Shown in pieces: positions 44,561 to 54,371 of a DNA stretch of 64,000 bases; within the stretch, counting starts at the first letter, position 1; each line of letters starts with the position of its first letter. The notes beneath the pieces are model-generated. The model ran no database searches. It had not been told where the DNA came from and saw nothing but the letters and a program-made list of their open reading frames with translations. Location: positions 930,001 to 994,000 of the forward strand of contig NZ_JAVDUJ010000001.1 of NCBI RefSeq assembly GCF_031456295.1, written 5' to 3'. Source of the DNA: Arcanobacterium_A hippocoleae. Its GTDB lineage: Bacteria > Actinomycetota > Actinomycetes > Actinomycetales > Actinomycetaceae. Position numbers and translations under genes: made by a program.

Positions 44561-46501
44561 TTATAAGGTCACTGCCACTGCAGCAATCAAAGCAATCACT
44601 ACGCCGAGAATCATATACCCAGCATAGGAACGAACATAACCATTTTGCATGCTACCGACGATCTTGCCCAGTGCCGGCAAGAGTTTTCCAGTACTTTCGA
44701 CGGCTCCATCAACAACATATTTATCTACCAGCACTGTGCCATGTGCAAGATTCATCGTTGGATGCACCACGAAAGCTTCATTACACAAATCCTGGTACAA
44801 ATCTTGCCGAGCTGCGCGGGTAAGAGCCGAACCAATCGGCGCAGCCTTTGGAATCGGCTGAGCTAAATACATTTTCCCTGCAAGCGCAACTCCAAGTACC
44901 ACAAACGCTAATGTAACACCGGTAATTACTGGAACTGGAAGCACCGGATGCGGATGCTCAGCATGACCAATCACTGGTTCGAGCCACGTTAAGAATCCAC
45001 CATAATTCATCACTGCACCCAATACCAACGATCCGAGTGCAAGCAACACCATTGGAATCCACATGAATGGGGATGGATCATGCGGATGTTTTGCACCAAC
45101 TCCATCATGATCCCAACGGGCTGTACCGAAGAAAATCATAAATACCATGCGCGACATGTAGAAAGCGGTAAGCCCAGCAACAAAAACGGTAAGCGAGCCA
45201 AAGATCCAAGGCTGCACACCTGATCCTGTAAATGCGACCTCAATGATCTTATCTTTCGAAAAATATCCGGATAGGAATGGGAAACCGATAATTGCCAGAT
45301 AACCAGCCATGAACGTGCCACAAGTGATCTTCATTTTCTTGCTGAGAGCGCCAAAACCGCGCATATTTACTTCGTCACCCATTGCATGCATGACTGCCCC
45401 TGCCCCGAGGAACATATTTGCTTTGAAGAAACCATGCGTAACGAGATGGAAAATCGCAAATCCAGCGCCAACCGGCCCTAGACCAGCAGCGAGCATCATA
45501 TAACCGATCTGTGACATCGTCGAAGCTGCAAGCACTTTCTTCATATCATCCTTGGCAGCACCCACAATCGCACCAAAAGTAAGCGTGATCGCACCAATAA
45601 TTGCTACTGCCAGAGCCGCAACCGGAGCAGCAGCATACACTGCACTAGAACGCACCATCAGGTAAACACCTGCAGTAACCATCGTTGCCGCGTGAATCAG
45701 TGCAGATACGGGAGTCGGGCCAGCCATTGCATCTCCAAGCCAGGCTTGCAGCGGGAATTGTGCAGACTTACCACATGCAGCAAGCAGCAAAAAGAATCCA
45801 ATAAAAGTAAGTAAACCTTGCGAATTTTGCGCAGCTACACCCGCATTCACGTCAGTGAATTTCACTGACCCCCAAGCACCCACCATTGCCATCATTGCAA
45901 TCAGCATTCCCAAATCGCCTACGCGATTCATCACAAAAGCTTTCTTCCCGGCAGCAGCATATTCAGGTACGAAATTCCAGAATGAAATCAACAGATAGGA
46001 CGCTAAACCAACGCCTTCCCAGCCGAAAAAGAGTACCAGATAAGAATTTCCCAGCACGAGCAGCAGCATTGCAGCAACGAAAAGATTCAGATAAGCAAAA
46101 AATCTCCGCCGATCCAGATCATGACTCATATATGCCACGGAATAAATGTGGATCAATGTGCCTACAAAAGTGACAAGCAATACGAAAGTGATCGATAGCG
46201 GATCAACACGCGTACCAAAGTCTATCTGTAAGCCAGGTGCAGCAGCCCACGTGAATAATTCACTTTCAAGGATCCGTTTCGCTGGCTCCAAAAACATCAG
46301 TTCAAGCGCAGCGGCCGCTCCGATTCCAAAAGAACAAGCAGCAGCTGCAATTGCAAGCCAATGCCCCCATTTATCGGCACGCCGACCAAGTAATAACAGC
46401 ACACCGCAGCTGAGCAAAGGCACAGCCACTGCAAGCCAGATTAATGCTGCCGCACCACCGGCAGGAGCCGCATTGGCAGAAGTAAGAAGTGTGGAAAGCA
46501 A
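44561..46501 (-). CDS. nuoL: NADH-quinone oxidoreductase subunit L
   Basis: The protein has 646 residues, the distal pump of complex I, with about sixteen membrane segments and the long lateral helix near the C-terminus. Marks: 'FFGWEGVGLASYLLISFW', 'KSAQFPLQAWLGDAMAGPTPVSALIHAATMV' (cited in part), 'KKVLAASTMSQIGYMMLAAGLG', 'GYFSKDKIIEVAF'. It begins 17 bases after the nuoK stop; the N-terminus 'MLSTLLTSANAAPAGG' precedes the first membrane helix. Confidence 0.97.
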   Translation of the reverse strand: MLSTLLTSANAAPAGGAAALIWLAVAVPLLSCGVLLLLGRRADKWGHWLAIAAAACSFGIGAAAALELMFLEPAKRILESELFTWAAAPGLQIDFGTRVDPLSITFVLLVTFVGTLIHIYSVAYMSHDLDRRRFFAYLNLFVAAMLLLVLGNSYLVLFFGWEGVGLASYLLISFWNFVPEYAAAGKKAFVMNRVGDLGMLIAMMAMVGAWGSVKFTDVNAGVAAQNSQGLLTFIGFFLLLAACGKSAQFPLQAWLGDAMAGPTPVSALIHAATMVTAGVYLMVRSSAVYAAAPVAALAVAIIGAITLTFGAIVGAAKDDMKKVLAASTMSQIGYMMLAAGLGPVGAGFAIFHLVTHGFFKANMFLGAGAVMHAMGDEVNMRGFGALSKKMKITCGTFMAGYLAIIGFPFLSGYFSKDKIIEVAFTGSGVQPWIFGSLTVFVAGLTAFYMSRMVFMIFFGTARWDHDGVGAKHPHDPSPFMWIPMVLLALGSLVLGAVMNYGGFLTWLEPVIGHAEHPHPVLPVPVITGVTLAFVVLGVALAGKMYLAQPIPKAAPIGSALTRAARQDLYQDLCNEAFVVHPTMNLAHGTVLVDKYVVDGAVESTGKLLPALGKIVGSMQNGYVRSYAGYMILGVVIALIAAVAVTL

Positions 46502-46518
46502 TAGACTACACCTGCTTC

Positions 46519-46818
46519 CTAGTTCTTCATCAGGTTCACACCATCAAGTGATGTTGACCTGCGATTTTGGAAAATAGTTACGATAATTGCGAGGCCTACT
46601 ACTACTTCCGCAGCTGCTACGACCATGACAAAGAAAGAAAATACTTGCCCGTGCAAGTTTCCCCACATACGCGAAAAAGTAATCAACGCCAGATTGCAGG
46701 AATTGAGCATAATTTCCACACCCAGCAGGGCAATCACACCATTTCGCCGGGTGAGTACCGTCGCCCCACCAATTACGAAAAGTACAAGCGCCAATCCGAT
46801 GTAATACATTAAGTCCAT
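46519..46818 (-). CDS. nuoK: NADH-quinone oxidoreductase subunit K
   Basis: The protein has 99 residues with three membrane segments. The two conserved membrane glutamates of the proton path are visible in 'IALLGVEIMLNSCNLALI' and 'VVAAAEVVVGLAIIV'. Its first base is shared with the nuoJ stop. It sits at the junction of the quinone module and the pumping arm. Confidence 0.96.
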   Translation of the reverse strand: MDLMYYIGLALVLFVIGGATVLTRRNGVIALLGVEIMLNSCNLALITFSRMWGNLHGQVFSFFVMVVAAAEVVVGLAIIVTIFQNRRSTSLDGVNLMKN

Positions 46819-47708
46819 TACTTCTCCTTAGCTGCTTCATAATCAGGTGCCGTCTCGCCTGGCATCCCTGGCACTTGCGCACGACCAACTTTTCCATATG
46901 TTTCTGGTCCAGATACGGCCGCACCAGCCGTGATTCGCTGTACCGTAATCGGCGAGATCTCCGCTACCCGCCGTGCTTGCCCACGCACTTTCAAGACGCG
47001 GTTCACCGAATTATCGAGCGGTTCACCATGCGCTGTGAGCGACGGATTTGCTGACGAATTAGACTCTGCATAAACACCAGGATTCGGCTTTGCACCAGGG
47101 TGTACATTCCGATTTGTAAAAGCCAACATTTTTTCCACTGCCAGCTTCTCCTGAGTACTGCGTTTCCCCATTTTGTCACGATGCGTGAGGGTCATTGCAC
47201 CAAGCGCGGCAACGATCAACAAAGTACCAGTAAGTTCAAGCGTAAGTACATAGTTTGAAAAAATCAGTTTTGCGACAGCAACCGGATTCGATTCACCATT
47301 TGCCAGTTCCAGTCCGGCTGCGCTACTGTGCCCAAGTTCAATCAACACTGCGCCAATCACCGCCAGGATCCCAACCATGCCAATACCAGCAACAACTTTC
47401 TGTGATTTGAGCAGCTCGTGGCCGGCATCGGCAGAATCAACACCGATCAGCATCAAGACGAAGAGGAACATCATCAAAATCGCACCAGTATACACAACCA
47501 CTTGCGCTACGCCCATAAACGGCGCTTCCAGCATAGTGTAGAGGAAAGCAAAACCAACCATCACAAAAATCACTGAAATAATCGTATAAACAGCTTTTCG
47601 TGTGATCAGCAGCCCAAAGATTGCAACAAGGATCATCGAGACGGCAAGACAAGCGAAAAGGATCGTCTCTCCCGTCGAGATCGTTAATGGCTGCATTTGA
47701 GGCATCAT
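46818..47708 (-). CDS. nuoJ: NADH-quinone oxidoreductase subunit J
   Basis: The protein has 296 residues. The first ~185 form the five-helix core ('LLITRKAVYTIISVIFVMVGFAFLYTML' in part; 'AQVVVYTGAILMMFLFVLML' holds the pi-bulge helix region). The remaining ~110 residues are a soluble, Pro/Val-rich tail, longer than in E. coli (184 residues in all) but in keeping with long actinobacterial NuoJ. Start and stop each overlap the neighbouring genes by one base. Confidence 0.95.
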   Translation of the reverse strand: MMPQMQPLTISTGETILFACLAVSMILVAIFGLLITRKAVYTIISVIFVMVGFAFLYTMLEAPFMGVAQVVVYTGAILMMFLFVLMLIGVDSADAGHELLKSQKVVAGIGMVGILAVIGAVLIELGHSSAAGLELANGESNPVAVAKLIFSNYVLTLELTGTLLIVAALGAMTLTHRDKMGKRSTQEKLAVEKMLAFTNRNVHPGAKPNPGVYAESNSSANPSLTAHGEPLDNSVNRVLKVRGQARRVAEISPITVQRITAGAAVSGPETYGKVGRAQVPGMPGETAPDYEAAKEK

Positions 47709-48418
47709 TACGCATTCCTCCCATTAGCTGAATCACGCTGTACATCTTCTGACCGATCCTGCGCATCAGCAAGTATCGCCACATCCGCTAATGATCCATC
47801 TTCCGGGCGCTGCTCTTTTACCCATGCTACTTGTGCATTCGTCGGACCAGTAATTCGTCCGCGATAATAATCAGCATCAGTAGTATTAGCCACCATTGGA
47901 TGTGGCGGCTGGAGCATCCCCTTTGCCAGTGGCACGAGTAGATCATGCTTCTCGTAAATCATTCCTTCACGAGTTTGCCCTGCAATTTCAAACTCATTCG
48001 ACATTGTGAGTGCACGCGTCGGGCAAGCTTGAATACAATACCCGCAGAAAATACAACGTAAATAATTGATCTGGTAAACACGCCCATAACGCTCACCTGG
48101 CGAATACTGTGCCTGCGGAGTATTCGTACCAGCTTCAACATAAATTGCGTCTGCCGGACAAGCCCATGCACAAAGTTCACAACCGATACATTTTTCCAGC
48201 CCATCAGCATAGCGGTTCAAACGGTGTAACCCGTGATAACGCGGGCGTGGCGGGACTTTCTGAAATGGGTACTGCTCTGTAACTACCGGTTTGAAAAGTG
48301 TCGAAAATGTGACTCCAAATCCAGCTACCGGCGCAAGCAAATTGCCGAGAATTGTGCGTTTCCGCGGCTGATAGAGCTTTGGATCGACACTCTGATTTTG
48401 CGTCGTCTGCTCAGACAT
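47708..48418 (-). CDS. nuoI: NADH-quinone oxidoreductase subunit I
   Basis: The protein has 236 residues from ATG 48418, which overlaps the end of nuoH by 8 bases; the open frame upstream to 48574 lies wholly inside nuoH and is not used. Two 4Fe-4S motifs carry clusters N6a and N6b: 'CIGCELCAWACPADAIYV' and 'CIFCGYCIQACPTRALTM'. They pass electrons from NuoG toward NuoB. The C-terminal 60 residues ('DADYYRGRITGPTNAQV' onward) are an extension common in actinobacteria. Confidence 0.96.
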   Translation of the reverse strand: MSEQTTQNQSVDPKLYQPRKRTILGNLLAPVAGFGVTFSTLFKPVVTEQYPFQKVPPRPRYHGLHRLNRYADGLEKCIGCELCAWACPADAIYVEAGTNTPQAQYSPGERYGRVYQINYLRCIFCGYCIQACPTRALTMSNEFEIAGQTREGMIYEKHDLLVPLAKGMLQPPHPMVANTTDADYYRGRITGPTNAQVAWVKEQRPEDGSLADVAILADAQDRSEDVQRDSANGRNA

Positions 48419-49754
48419 GATTCGCCTCCAATTCTTGCACACCTGCAGAATCATTCGTGTTTTCAATCGATCTTCGCGCAGCTCGCTCCGATGGCGGAAG
48501 ATGCTGCCCCGGAAGCGGCGGCACTGGATAGCCATATTCAAAGCCAGTAAATTCTTCTTGCCCGCGTTGCGCAATCAACTCAGCCTGGCTTGGCTTGACG
48601 GTATCATCACCAATTGCCCAAATCAGCAGGATCATTGAGAAACCGATTGAAAGGATCAACAGCACATTTGTGGTGTTGATTGGATAGACCATATCAATCC
48701 CAATCACAGCAATTACAATAAAGAGCCAGATTAGCGCAGCTGGAATCAAACCTTTCCAACCCAAATGCATAAACTGATCATATCGGAAGCGAAGCAGCGT
48801 ACCGCGCACCCAAATGAACAGCGCCATGAAAGTCCAAGTCTTTCCAAGGAACCAAAGCATTGGCCACCAGCCCAGGTTCGGATCCCCACCCCATAAGCTG
48901 AAAATCCAGCCGGTAATCGGATCTGCACGCCAACCGCCCAGGAAGAGTGTGGTCGCAATCATCGACATATTCAACATATTCACGTATTCAGAAAGGTAAT
49001 ACCAGCCAAATTTCATTGAAGAATATTCAACATGCGGGCCAGCCACAATTTCACCTTCTGCTTCGGGAAGATCGAATGGCAGACGGTTCGTTTCGCCAAA
49101 CATTGTAACGAGATAAACCAAGAATGCTGGCATTACCAGGAAGATATTCCAAATTGCCTGCTGCCCGGAAACGATCCCAGAAGTAGCCATCGTCTGATTC
49201 AAAATAAAAATCGTGACGAGCGAAAGACCTTGTGCTAACTCGTAAGAAATCATCTGGGTAGCTGACCGCACTGAACCATAAAGCGGCAAGGTCGACTTAG
49301 CTGACCATCCGCCAAGCACCAAACCATATTCGCCAAGTGCTGCGACTGCCAAAATAAACAGCATCGCCACTGGCGAATCGGTAAGTTGCAATGGAGTGGT
49401 GTACCCGAAAAGATTTACCGACGGCCCCATTGGGATCACTGCCATCACAGTAAAAGCACAAAGTGCTGAAAGCGCTGGGGCAAAGAAATAGACAAAGTGA
49501 TCTGCACCTTTGAGATTGAAATCTTCCTTAAAGAGCAGTTTCACTGCGTCAGGGAAAGACTGCAATAAACCGAAAGGACCAACCGTATTGGGGCCAACAC
49601 GATTTTGCATTCGCGCAAGCAAACGGCGTTCAAACCAGAGCGCAAAAATCACTGAGAAAATCAGAAACACCACAATAAAAACGGCTTTAATGACCCAAAT
49701 CCACCAAGTATCTTGGGAGAAATCAGCAACCATATTCACTGCTGCATCGTTCAC
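48411..49754 (-). CDS. nuoH: NADH-quinone oxidoreductase subunit H
   Basis: The protein has 447 residues from GTG 49754, which shares a base with the nuoG stop (TAGTG) and has GGAGG upstream; an ATG at 49847 would lie inside nuoG. It has about nine membrane helices. Quinone-channel signatures: 'ALWFERRLLARMQNRVGPN', 'ETNRLPFDLPEAEGEIVAG' and 'RGTLLRFRYDQFMHLGWK'. It forms the entry of menaquinone to the complex. The last ~60 residues are a polar tail with 'FEYGYPVPPLP', typical for actinobacterial NuoH. Confidence 0.96.
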   Translation of the reverse strand: MNDAAVNMVADFSQDTWWIWVIKAVFIVVFLIFSVIFALWFERRLLARMQNRVGPNTVGPFGLLQSFPDAVKLLFKEDFNLKGADHFVYFFAPALSALCAFTVMAVIPMGPSVNLFGYTTPLQLTDSPVAMLFILAVAALGEYGLVLGGWSAKSTLPLYGSVRSATQMISYELAQGLSLVTIFILNQTMATSGIVSGQQAIWNIFLVMPAFLVYLVTMFGETNRLPFDLPEAEGEIVAGPHVEYSSMKFGWYYLSEYVNMLNMSMIATTLFLGGWRADPITGWIFSLWGGDPNLGWWPMLWFLGKTWTFMALFIWVRGTLLRFRYDQFMHLGWKGLIPAALIWLFIVIAVIGIDMVYPINTTNVLLILSIGFSMILLIWAIGDDTVKPSQAELIAQRGQEEFTGFEYGYPVPPLPGQHLPPSERAARRSIENTNDSAGVQELEANHV

Positions 49755-52324
49755 TATGCCACCTCCGCATTCGCGATTTGCATTGCATCTCCGGCTTTCA
49801 AGCCGATCTGTGCCAGCGCTAAACCAACCGCATTTTCTGGCAACCAAACTACCCCTACTGGCATCGGCTGCAGCGCTACCGGAAATTCAAGAGATCCAGC
49901 TGGTCCGGTAACTTTTACCCGCTGCCCAATATGATGCGCCTGTGCAGTTTGCTGATCCATTACGGCTACTGCTTTGCGCGCTGTACTTGCAAGGAACGGC
50001 TCATGCGATTGCAACGCTCCTCCGTCAAGCATTTGCCGCCAAGTAGCTAGAACCACATCTTCAGGCATAACTTCCCGCGGCGCTTGTGCAGGAACTTGCG
50101 GTACATCTGCGCGCTGCCCTTCCCATGTACGCAACTGCGCATACTCATTTACTGCTGCTTGCAAGGAATCCAGCCCCAGCTCAACGCCGAGTTCATGCGC
50201 CAAATCATTGAGTACACGCCGGTCTGGTAATTGTGTTGAAGTAAGCACTTGCCCAAAGGGACGCAGACGGCCCTCCCAATTCACAAAAGTGCCGCCTTTT
50301 TCAGCAGTCGGAGCTACCGGCAAAAGCACATTAGCGTATGCGGCAACTGCGGTTTCACGTACTTCAAGCTGTACTACAAACGCCTTTTCCAGTGCCTGCG
50401 GAGCGTTCGCTGGAAGATCTGCAAGCTCTACGCCTGCCAAAATGAGCGCATCAAGCTCACCCGCCGCGGCTGCATCAAGCATCTGCTGTGTATCTAAACC
50501 AGCTTCCGTCGGCAATGCATCAACACCCCACACGGCAGCTACATCAACACACGCCTGCGGATCTGCAACTAGCCGTCCACCAGGTAAAAGTGCCGGTAGT
50601 AAACCTGCATCTACACTTCCGCGCGCTCCTGCACGGCGTGGTACCCACGCAAGTTTCGCACCAGTACGCTGTGCGAGTTCGATTGCCTTTGAGAGTGCCC
50701 CTGGCGTATCAGCAGCCCGCTCACCCACCAAGATAACGGCACCTGGCTGACATAAATCAGCATAAATTTCGCCGTTCACACCTGCCGCATCCGCATCAAT
50801 CGCCGCAAGCAGATCCGCTTCTGCACCAGGTACAGCCGGCACAAAGCGGGCAAACATTTTCGTAGTGCCAAGCGTTTCATACGCCGAAATCACACTGAGT
50901 GAGGTCGTCTTTGCCAGTGCGCCTTTCCGCAAACGCAAGAACAGTGTGCCACATTCGTCTTCCGCTTCTAAGCCAATCAGCAATACGTGCCCGGCTTTTT
51001 CCACATCAGCATAGGTCACACCAAGATCTTGCCCAGCAACCTGTGCGGCAAGGAATTGTGCCTCTTCCACAGATGCTACATCGGTACGGAAATCAACATT
51101 ATTCGTACCCAAAACAACTCGCGCAAACTTCGCGTACGCGTACGCATCTTCGAGTGTGAGCCGTCCGCCGGTGATCACACCAACGTGCTTTGCCTTACGT
51201 AAACCTGCGGCTGCAGCTTCAATCGCAGCAAACCACGAGACATCTGCCCGCTGCTCAACCCGTGGATACTGCAAACGATCCGCGCCATTTTGCCAGCGGA
51301 AAGCAAAACGATCTTTATCAGTGATCCAGTCTTCGTTTACTGCCGCATCTTCGGCTGCCAGGCGCCGCACTACCGTGCCACGGCGATAATCTACACGGAT
51401 CGCAGCGCCCGAAGCATCATGCTCCGTCACTGACGGCACCGATACCAAATCGAATGGGCGAGCGCGGAAACGGTAGGATGCCGAAGTCAAAGCACCAACT
51501 GGGCATATCTGGATTACATTACCCGAGAAATAGGAAGCAAAAGGCTTTCCTTCAACATCAGCTTCCGCATTTCCAACTGGCCCGGCCGCAAAACCGACCC
51601 TCATTCCAGCCATCCCATTCGCGCCAACATAATCACTAGCTGCTTTTGCCAGATGCGTACCATCAGCCGCAGAAAAATCAAGTGTCCCTGCATCAAAGTT
51701 ACCAATTTGCGAGCCATGTAAAGCGTGCACTTCATTTCCCGGAGTACCGCCGCCACGGCCTTGCAACTGGATAAAGGCATCCCCCGCAATTTGTGTGGAG
51801 AAACGTGTACAACGCTGGCAGAGAATACAACGATCACGATCAAGCAAAATTTGCGCCGAAACCGAAATTGGCTTCGGATAGGTGCGTTTAATATCAATGA
51901 ACCGCGACTTCGCTCGCCCATCCGTCATCGCCTGATTTTGCAGCGGGCATTCACCGCCCTTATCGCAGACCGGGCAATCCATCGGATGGTTGATCAGCAG
52001 GAATTCCATGATTCCCTGCTGCGCCTGTTTTGCGACCTCTGAAGTAGCTCCAGTGTACACTTCCATTTGCGGAGAGACGGTAACCGCACATGCAGGCTGT
52101 GGTTTCGGCATTTTTGCCACCACGCCTTCACGATTCGGGCTTGCCACTTCTACTAGGCACTGACGGCACGCTGCCGCAGGCTTCAGCAATGGATGATCAC
52201 AAAAACGTGGGATGTGTACCCCGGCTTTTTCCGCTGCGCGGATGATCAACGTACCCTTTGGGACGCTCACCTCTTTGCCATCAACTTTTATCGTAATCAA
52301 ATCTTGTACTGGCGTCGCCGTCAT
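49754..52324 (-). CDS. nuoG: NADH-quinone oxidoreductase subunit G
   Basis: The protein has 856 residues. The N-terminal ferredoxin-like 2Fe-2S site ('RFCDHPLLKPAAACRQCLVEV' in part, about 40-60) is followed by the His-Cys3 4Fe-4S site ('HPMDCPVCDKGGECPLQ'), then 'CILCQRCTRF' and a fourth Cys in 'QICPVGAL' for the next cluster. The remaining ~550 residues form a molybdopterin-oxidoreductase-like domain that has lost its cofactor in this family. It carries electrons from NuoF/E to NuoI. The start ATG overlaps the nuoF stop by 4 bases. Confidence 0.96.
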   Translation of the reverse strand: MTATPVQDLITIKVDGKEVSVPKGTLIIRAAEKAGVHIPRFCDHPLLKPAAACRQCLVEVASPNREGVVAKMPKPQPACAVTVSPQMEVYTGATSEVAKQAQQGIMEFLLINHPMDCPVCDKGGECPLQNQAMTDGRAKSRFIDIKRTYPKPISVSAQILLDRDRCILCQRCTRFSTQIAGDAFIQLQGRGGGTPGNEVHALHGSQIGNFDAGTLDFSAADGTHLAKAASDYVGANGMAGMRVGFAAGPVGNAEADVEGKPFASYFSGNVIQICPVGALTSASYRFRARPFDLVSVPSVTEHDASGAAIRVDYRRGTVVRRLAAEDAAVNEDWITDKDRFAFRWQNGADRLQYPRVEQRADVSWFAAIEAAAAGLRKAKHVGVITGGRLTLEDAYAYAKFARVVLGTNNVDFRTDVASVEEAQFLAAQVAGQDLGVTYADVEKAGHVLLIGLEAEDECGTLFLRLRKGALAKTTSLSVISAYETLGTTKMFARFVPAVPGAEADLLAAIDADAAGVNGEIYADLCQPGAVILVGERAADTPGALSKAIELAQRTGAKLAWVPRRAGARGSVDAGLLPALLPGGRLVADPQACVDVAAVWGVDALPTEAGLDTQQMLDAAAAGELDALILAGVELADLPANAPQALEKAFVVQLEVRETAVAAYANVLLPVAPTAEKGGTFVNWEGRLRPFGQVLTSTQLPDRRVLNDLAHELGVELGLDSLQAAVNEYAQLRTWEGQRADVPQVPAQAPREVMPEDVVLATWRQMLDGGALQSHEPFLASTARKAVAVMDQQTAQAHHIGQRVKVTGPAGSLEFPVALQPMPVGVVWLPENAVGLALAQIGLKAGDAMQIANAEVA

Positions 52325-53664
52325 TTCGCACCTACTTTATTGAAAACCGCAGACTTGCCAATCGGGAAGAGTTCAGCAGCTGGCGTATGGTAGCCAAGTT
52401 CAAATTCTTCACGGAAATTCTCGATTCCAGAACGCACTGGAGTGGATGCTGCATCACCAAGTGCGCAGAAAGACCGTCCGGCAATATTTCCGGCAATTTC
52501 CTGCAAGCGCTCAATATCGCCTGGCTGCCCTTGACCAGCTTCCAGCCGGTGCATGATCTGACGCATCCAGAAAGTACCTTCACGGCAGGGAGTACATTTT
52601 CCACACGATTCATGCTGATAGAAATCAATCCATCGCGAAATCACCCGCACTACAGAAACCGTCTCATCAAAAATCTGGATCGCACGGGTAGCAAGCATTG
52701 AACCACCTTCCATTACTTCCTCATAACCGAGCGGAATATCCAAATGCGCTGGAGTCCATAGTGGTACGGAAGATCCGCCAACCACGAAGAATTTTAATTC
52801 ATGCCCAGTACGAATCCCGCCAGCTAGCTCAAGTAACTGACGCATTGTGATCCCAAATGGAGCTTCATATTGCCCCGGATTTTGCACATGCCCCGAGATT
52901 GAGAAAATTCCATGCCCGCGAGAATTTTTCGTATCTGCACCCATTGCGGTAAACCACTGCGCACCGTGATTGATAATTCCCGGGATCGAAGCAATCGATT
53001 CGACGTTATTTACAACGGTTGGACGGGCATATAAGCCTTCTACGGCAGGGAACGGTGGCTTTAATCGCGGCTGCCCACGATATCCTTCAAGCGAATCAAG
53101 CAATGCTGTTTCTTCACCACAAATATATGCGCCGGCACCGGCGTGCACGGTGATGTCAAGATCATAATCACCATTTGGTCCAAGACCTTTGCCCAGCATC
53201 CCAGCCTCACGAGCCTCACGCACTGCAGCTAACAGCCGTCGATATACATGCACTACTTCGCCACGCAAATAAATAAATCCATGATTTCCGCCGATTGCGA
53301 GCATACAAATTGCCATGCCTTCAACCAACAGGTGTGGGTTCGCCATCAAGAACGGAATATCCTTACAAGTTCCTGGCTCAGATTCGTCAGCATTCACCAC
53401 CAGGTATCGTTGTCCGCCGTCTGGAGCTGGCAGAAACGACCATTTCAGACCAGTGGGGAAGCCAGCGCCGCCGCGCCCACGCAAACCTGATTCTTTGATC
53501 AGATTCGTGATCGCTGATTCATCAGCAGACTTCAACTGCCAGGCTTTCGTCAACGCCTGGTATCCTCCATTTGCTTGATAAGTTTCAAGCTTCCAGGATT
53601 TTGGCTGATCCCAAGTGTTGGTAAGTACGGGAGAGAGCAGCCCTGGCTTGGAGAAAGTAGTCAC
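52321..53664 (-). CDS. nuoF: NADH-quinone oxidoreductase subunit F
   Basis: The protein has 447 residues, the NADH-oxidising subunit. The FMN/NADH glycine loop is 'GLRGRGGAGFPTGLKWSF' (about 60-77); 'AGAYICGEETALLDSLEG' continues the NADH site. The 4Fe-4S (N3) ligands are 'ESCGKCTPCREG' plus a later Cys in 'SFCALGDAA'. It begins electron transfer from NADH to the quinone. It overlaps nuoE and nuoG by 4 bases each, so translation is coupled. Confidence 0.97.
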   Translation of the reverse strand: MTTFSKPGLLSPVLTNTWDQPKSWKLETYQANGGYQALTKAWQLKSADESAITNLIKESGLRGRGGAGFPTGLKWSFLPAPDGGQRYLVVNADESEPGTCKDIPFLMANPHLLVEGMAICMLAIGGNHGFIYLRGEVVHVYRRLLAAVREAREAGMLGKGLGPNGDYDLDITVHAGAGAYICGEETALLDSLEGYRGQPRLKPPFPAVEGLYARPTVVNNVESIASIPGIINHGAQWFTAMGADTKNSRGHGIFSISGHVQNPGQYEAPFGITMRQLLELAGGIRTGHELKFFVVGGSSVPLWTPAHLDIPLGYEEVMEGGSMLATRAIQIFDETVSVVRVISRWIDFYQHESCGKCTPCREGTFWMRQIMHRLEAGQGQPGDIERLQEIAGNIAGRSFCALGDAASTPVRSGIENFREEFELGYHTPAAELFPIGKSAVFNKVGAK

Positions 53665-54371
53665 TTTGCGCCACCTTCCGTTCCATTCTCTGCACCATCA
53701 GCCATCGGCTGTGGTGCTGTCCAACCTTGTGCACGGGCAATTTGCAAGCCGCGTAAAGACGCTTCACCTGCTCCGACGCCCTCATCTACGTGACCGTCTT
53801 CAAAACCGGCAAGCACACGTTCGATCTCCTTGAACGTATGTACTTTCTCCGGGCCACGAGTTGGATGCAGATCTTTTCCTGCGCGAATATCGTCAACTAT
53901 TTGCTTTGCTGATTCTGGAGTCTGGTTATCAAAAAATTCCCAATTCACCATTACCACGGGCGCATAATCACAACCAGCATTACATTCGAGACGCTCAAGT
54001 GTAATCTTTCCATCAGCAGTCGTCTCATCTGAACCTACGCCAACATATTCGGTAAGTTCGTCCCAGATGATATCGCCGCCCATTACTGCACACAATGCAT
54101 TGGTGCATACGCCAACATTGTATTCGCCATTAGGATGACGGCGATACTGTGAATAGAAAGTGGCGACAGCTGAAACTTGCGCCCGGGTCAGCCCGAGGAT
54201 CTCTGCTACCAGCACGATTCCGCGCGGTGAACAAAAACCATCGACCGACTGGATCAAGTGCAACAATGGCATGATCGCAGAGCGAGATTGTGGATACCGC
54301 GCAAGTACTTTCGCAGCATCTTCCCGTATTTGTGCTTCCACCTCTGGAGCATAAGTATTTTCCAGTGCCAT
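53661..54371 (-). CDS. nuoE: NADH-quinone oxidoreductase subunit E
   Basis: The protein has 236 residues. The thioredoxin-like domain binds one 2Fe-2S cluster (N1a) through 'VGVCTNALCAV' and 'LECNAGCDYAPVVMVN'. The C-terminal 70 residues are an extension beyond the E. coli length, with 'GAGEASLRGLQIARAQGW' near the end. It partners with NuoF. Its ATG shares one base with the nuoD stop. Confidence 0.96.
   Translation of the reverse strand: MALENTYAPEVEAQIREDAAKVLARYPQSRSAIMPLLHLIQSVDGFCSPRGIVLVAEILGLTRAQVSAVATFYSQYRRHPNGEYNVGVCTNALCAVMGGDIIWDELTEYVGVGSDETTADGKITLERLECNAGCDYAPVVMVNWEFFDNQTPESAKQIVDDIRAGKDLHPTRGPEKVHTFKEIERVLAGFEDGHVDEGVGAGEASLRGLQIARAQGWTAPQPMADGAENGTEGGAK

Noticed and set aside
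49974..50750. A 258-residue plus-strand open frame opposite nuoG
   Set aside because: Ser/Ala/Pro-rich shadow of a well-supported gene, with no family resemblance.
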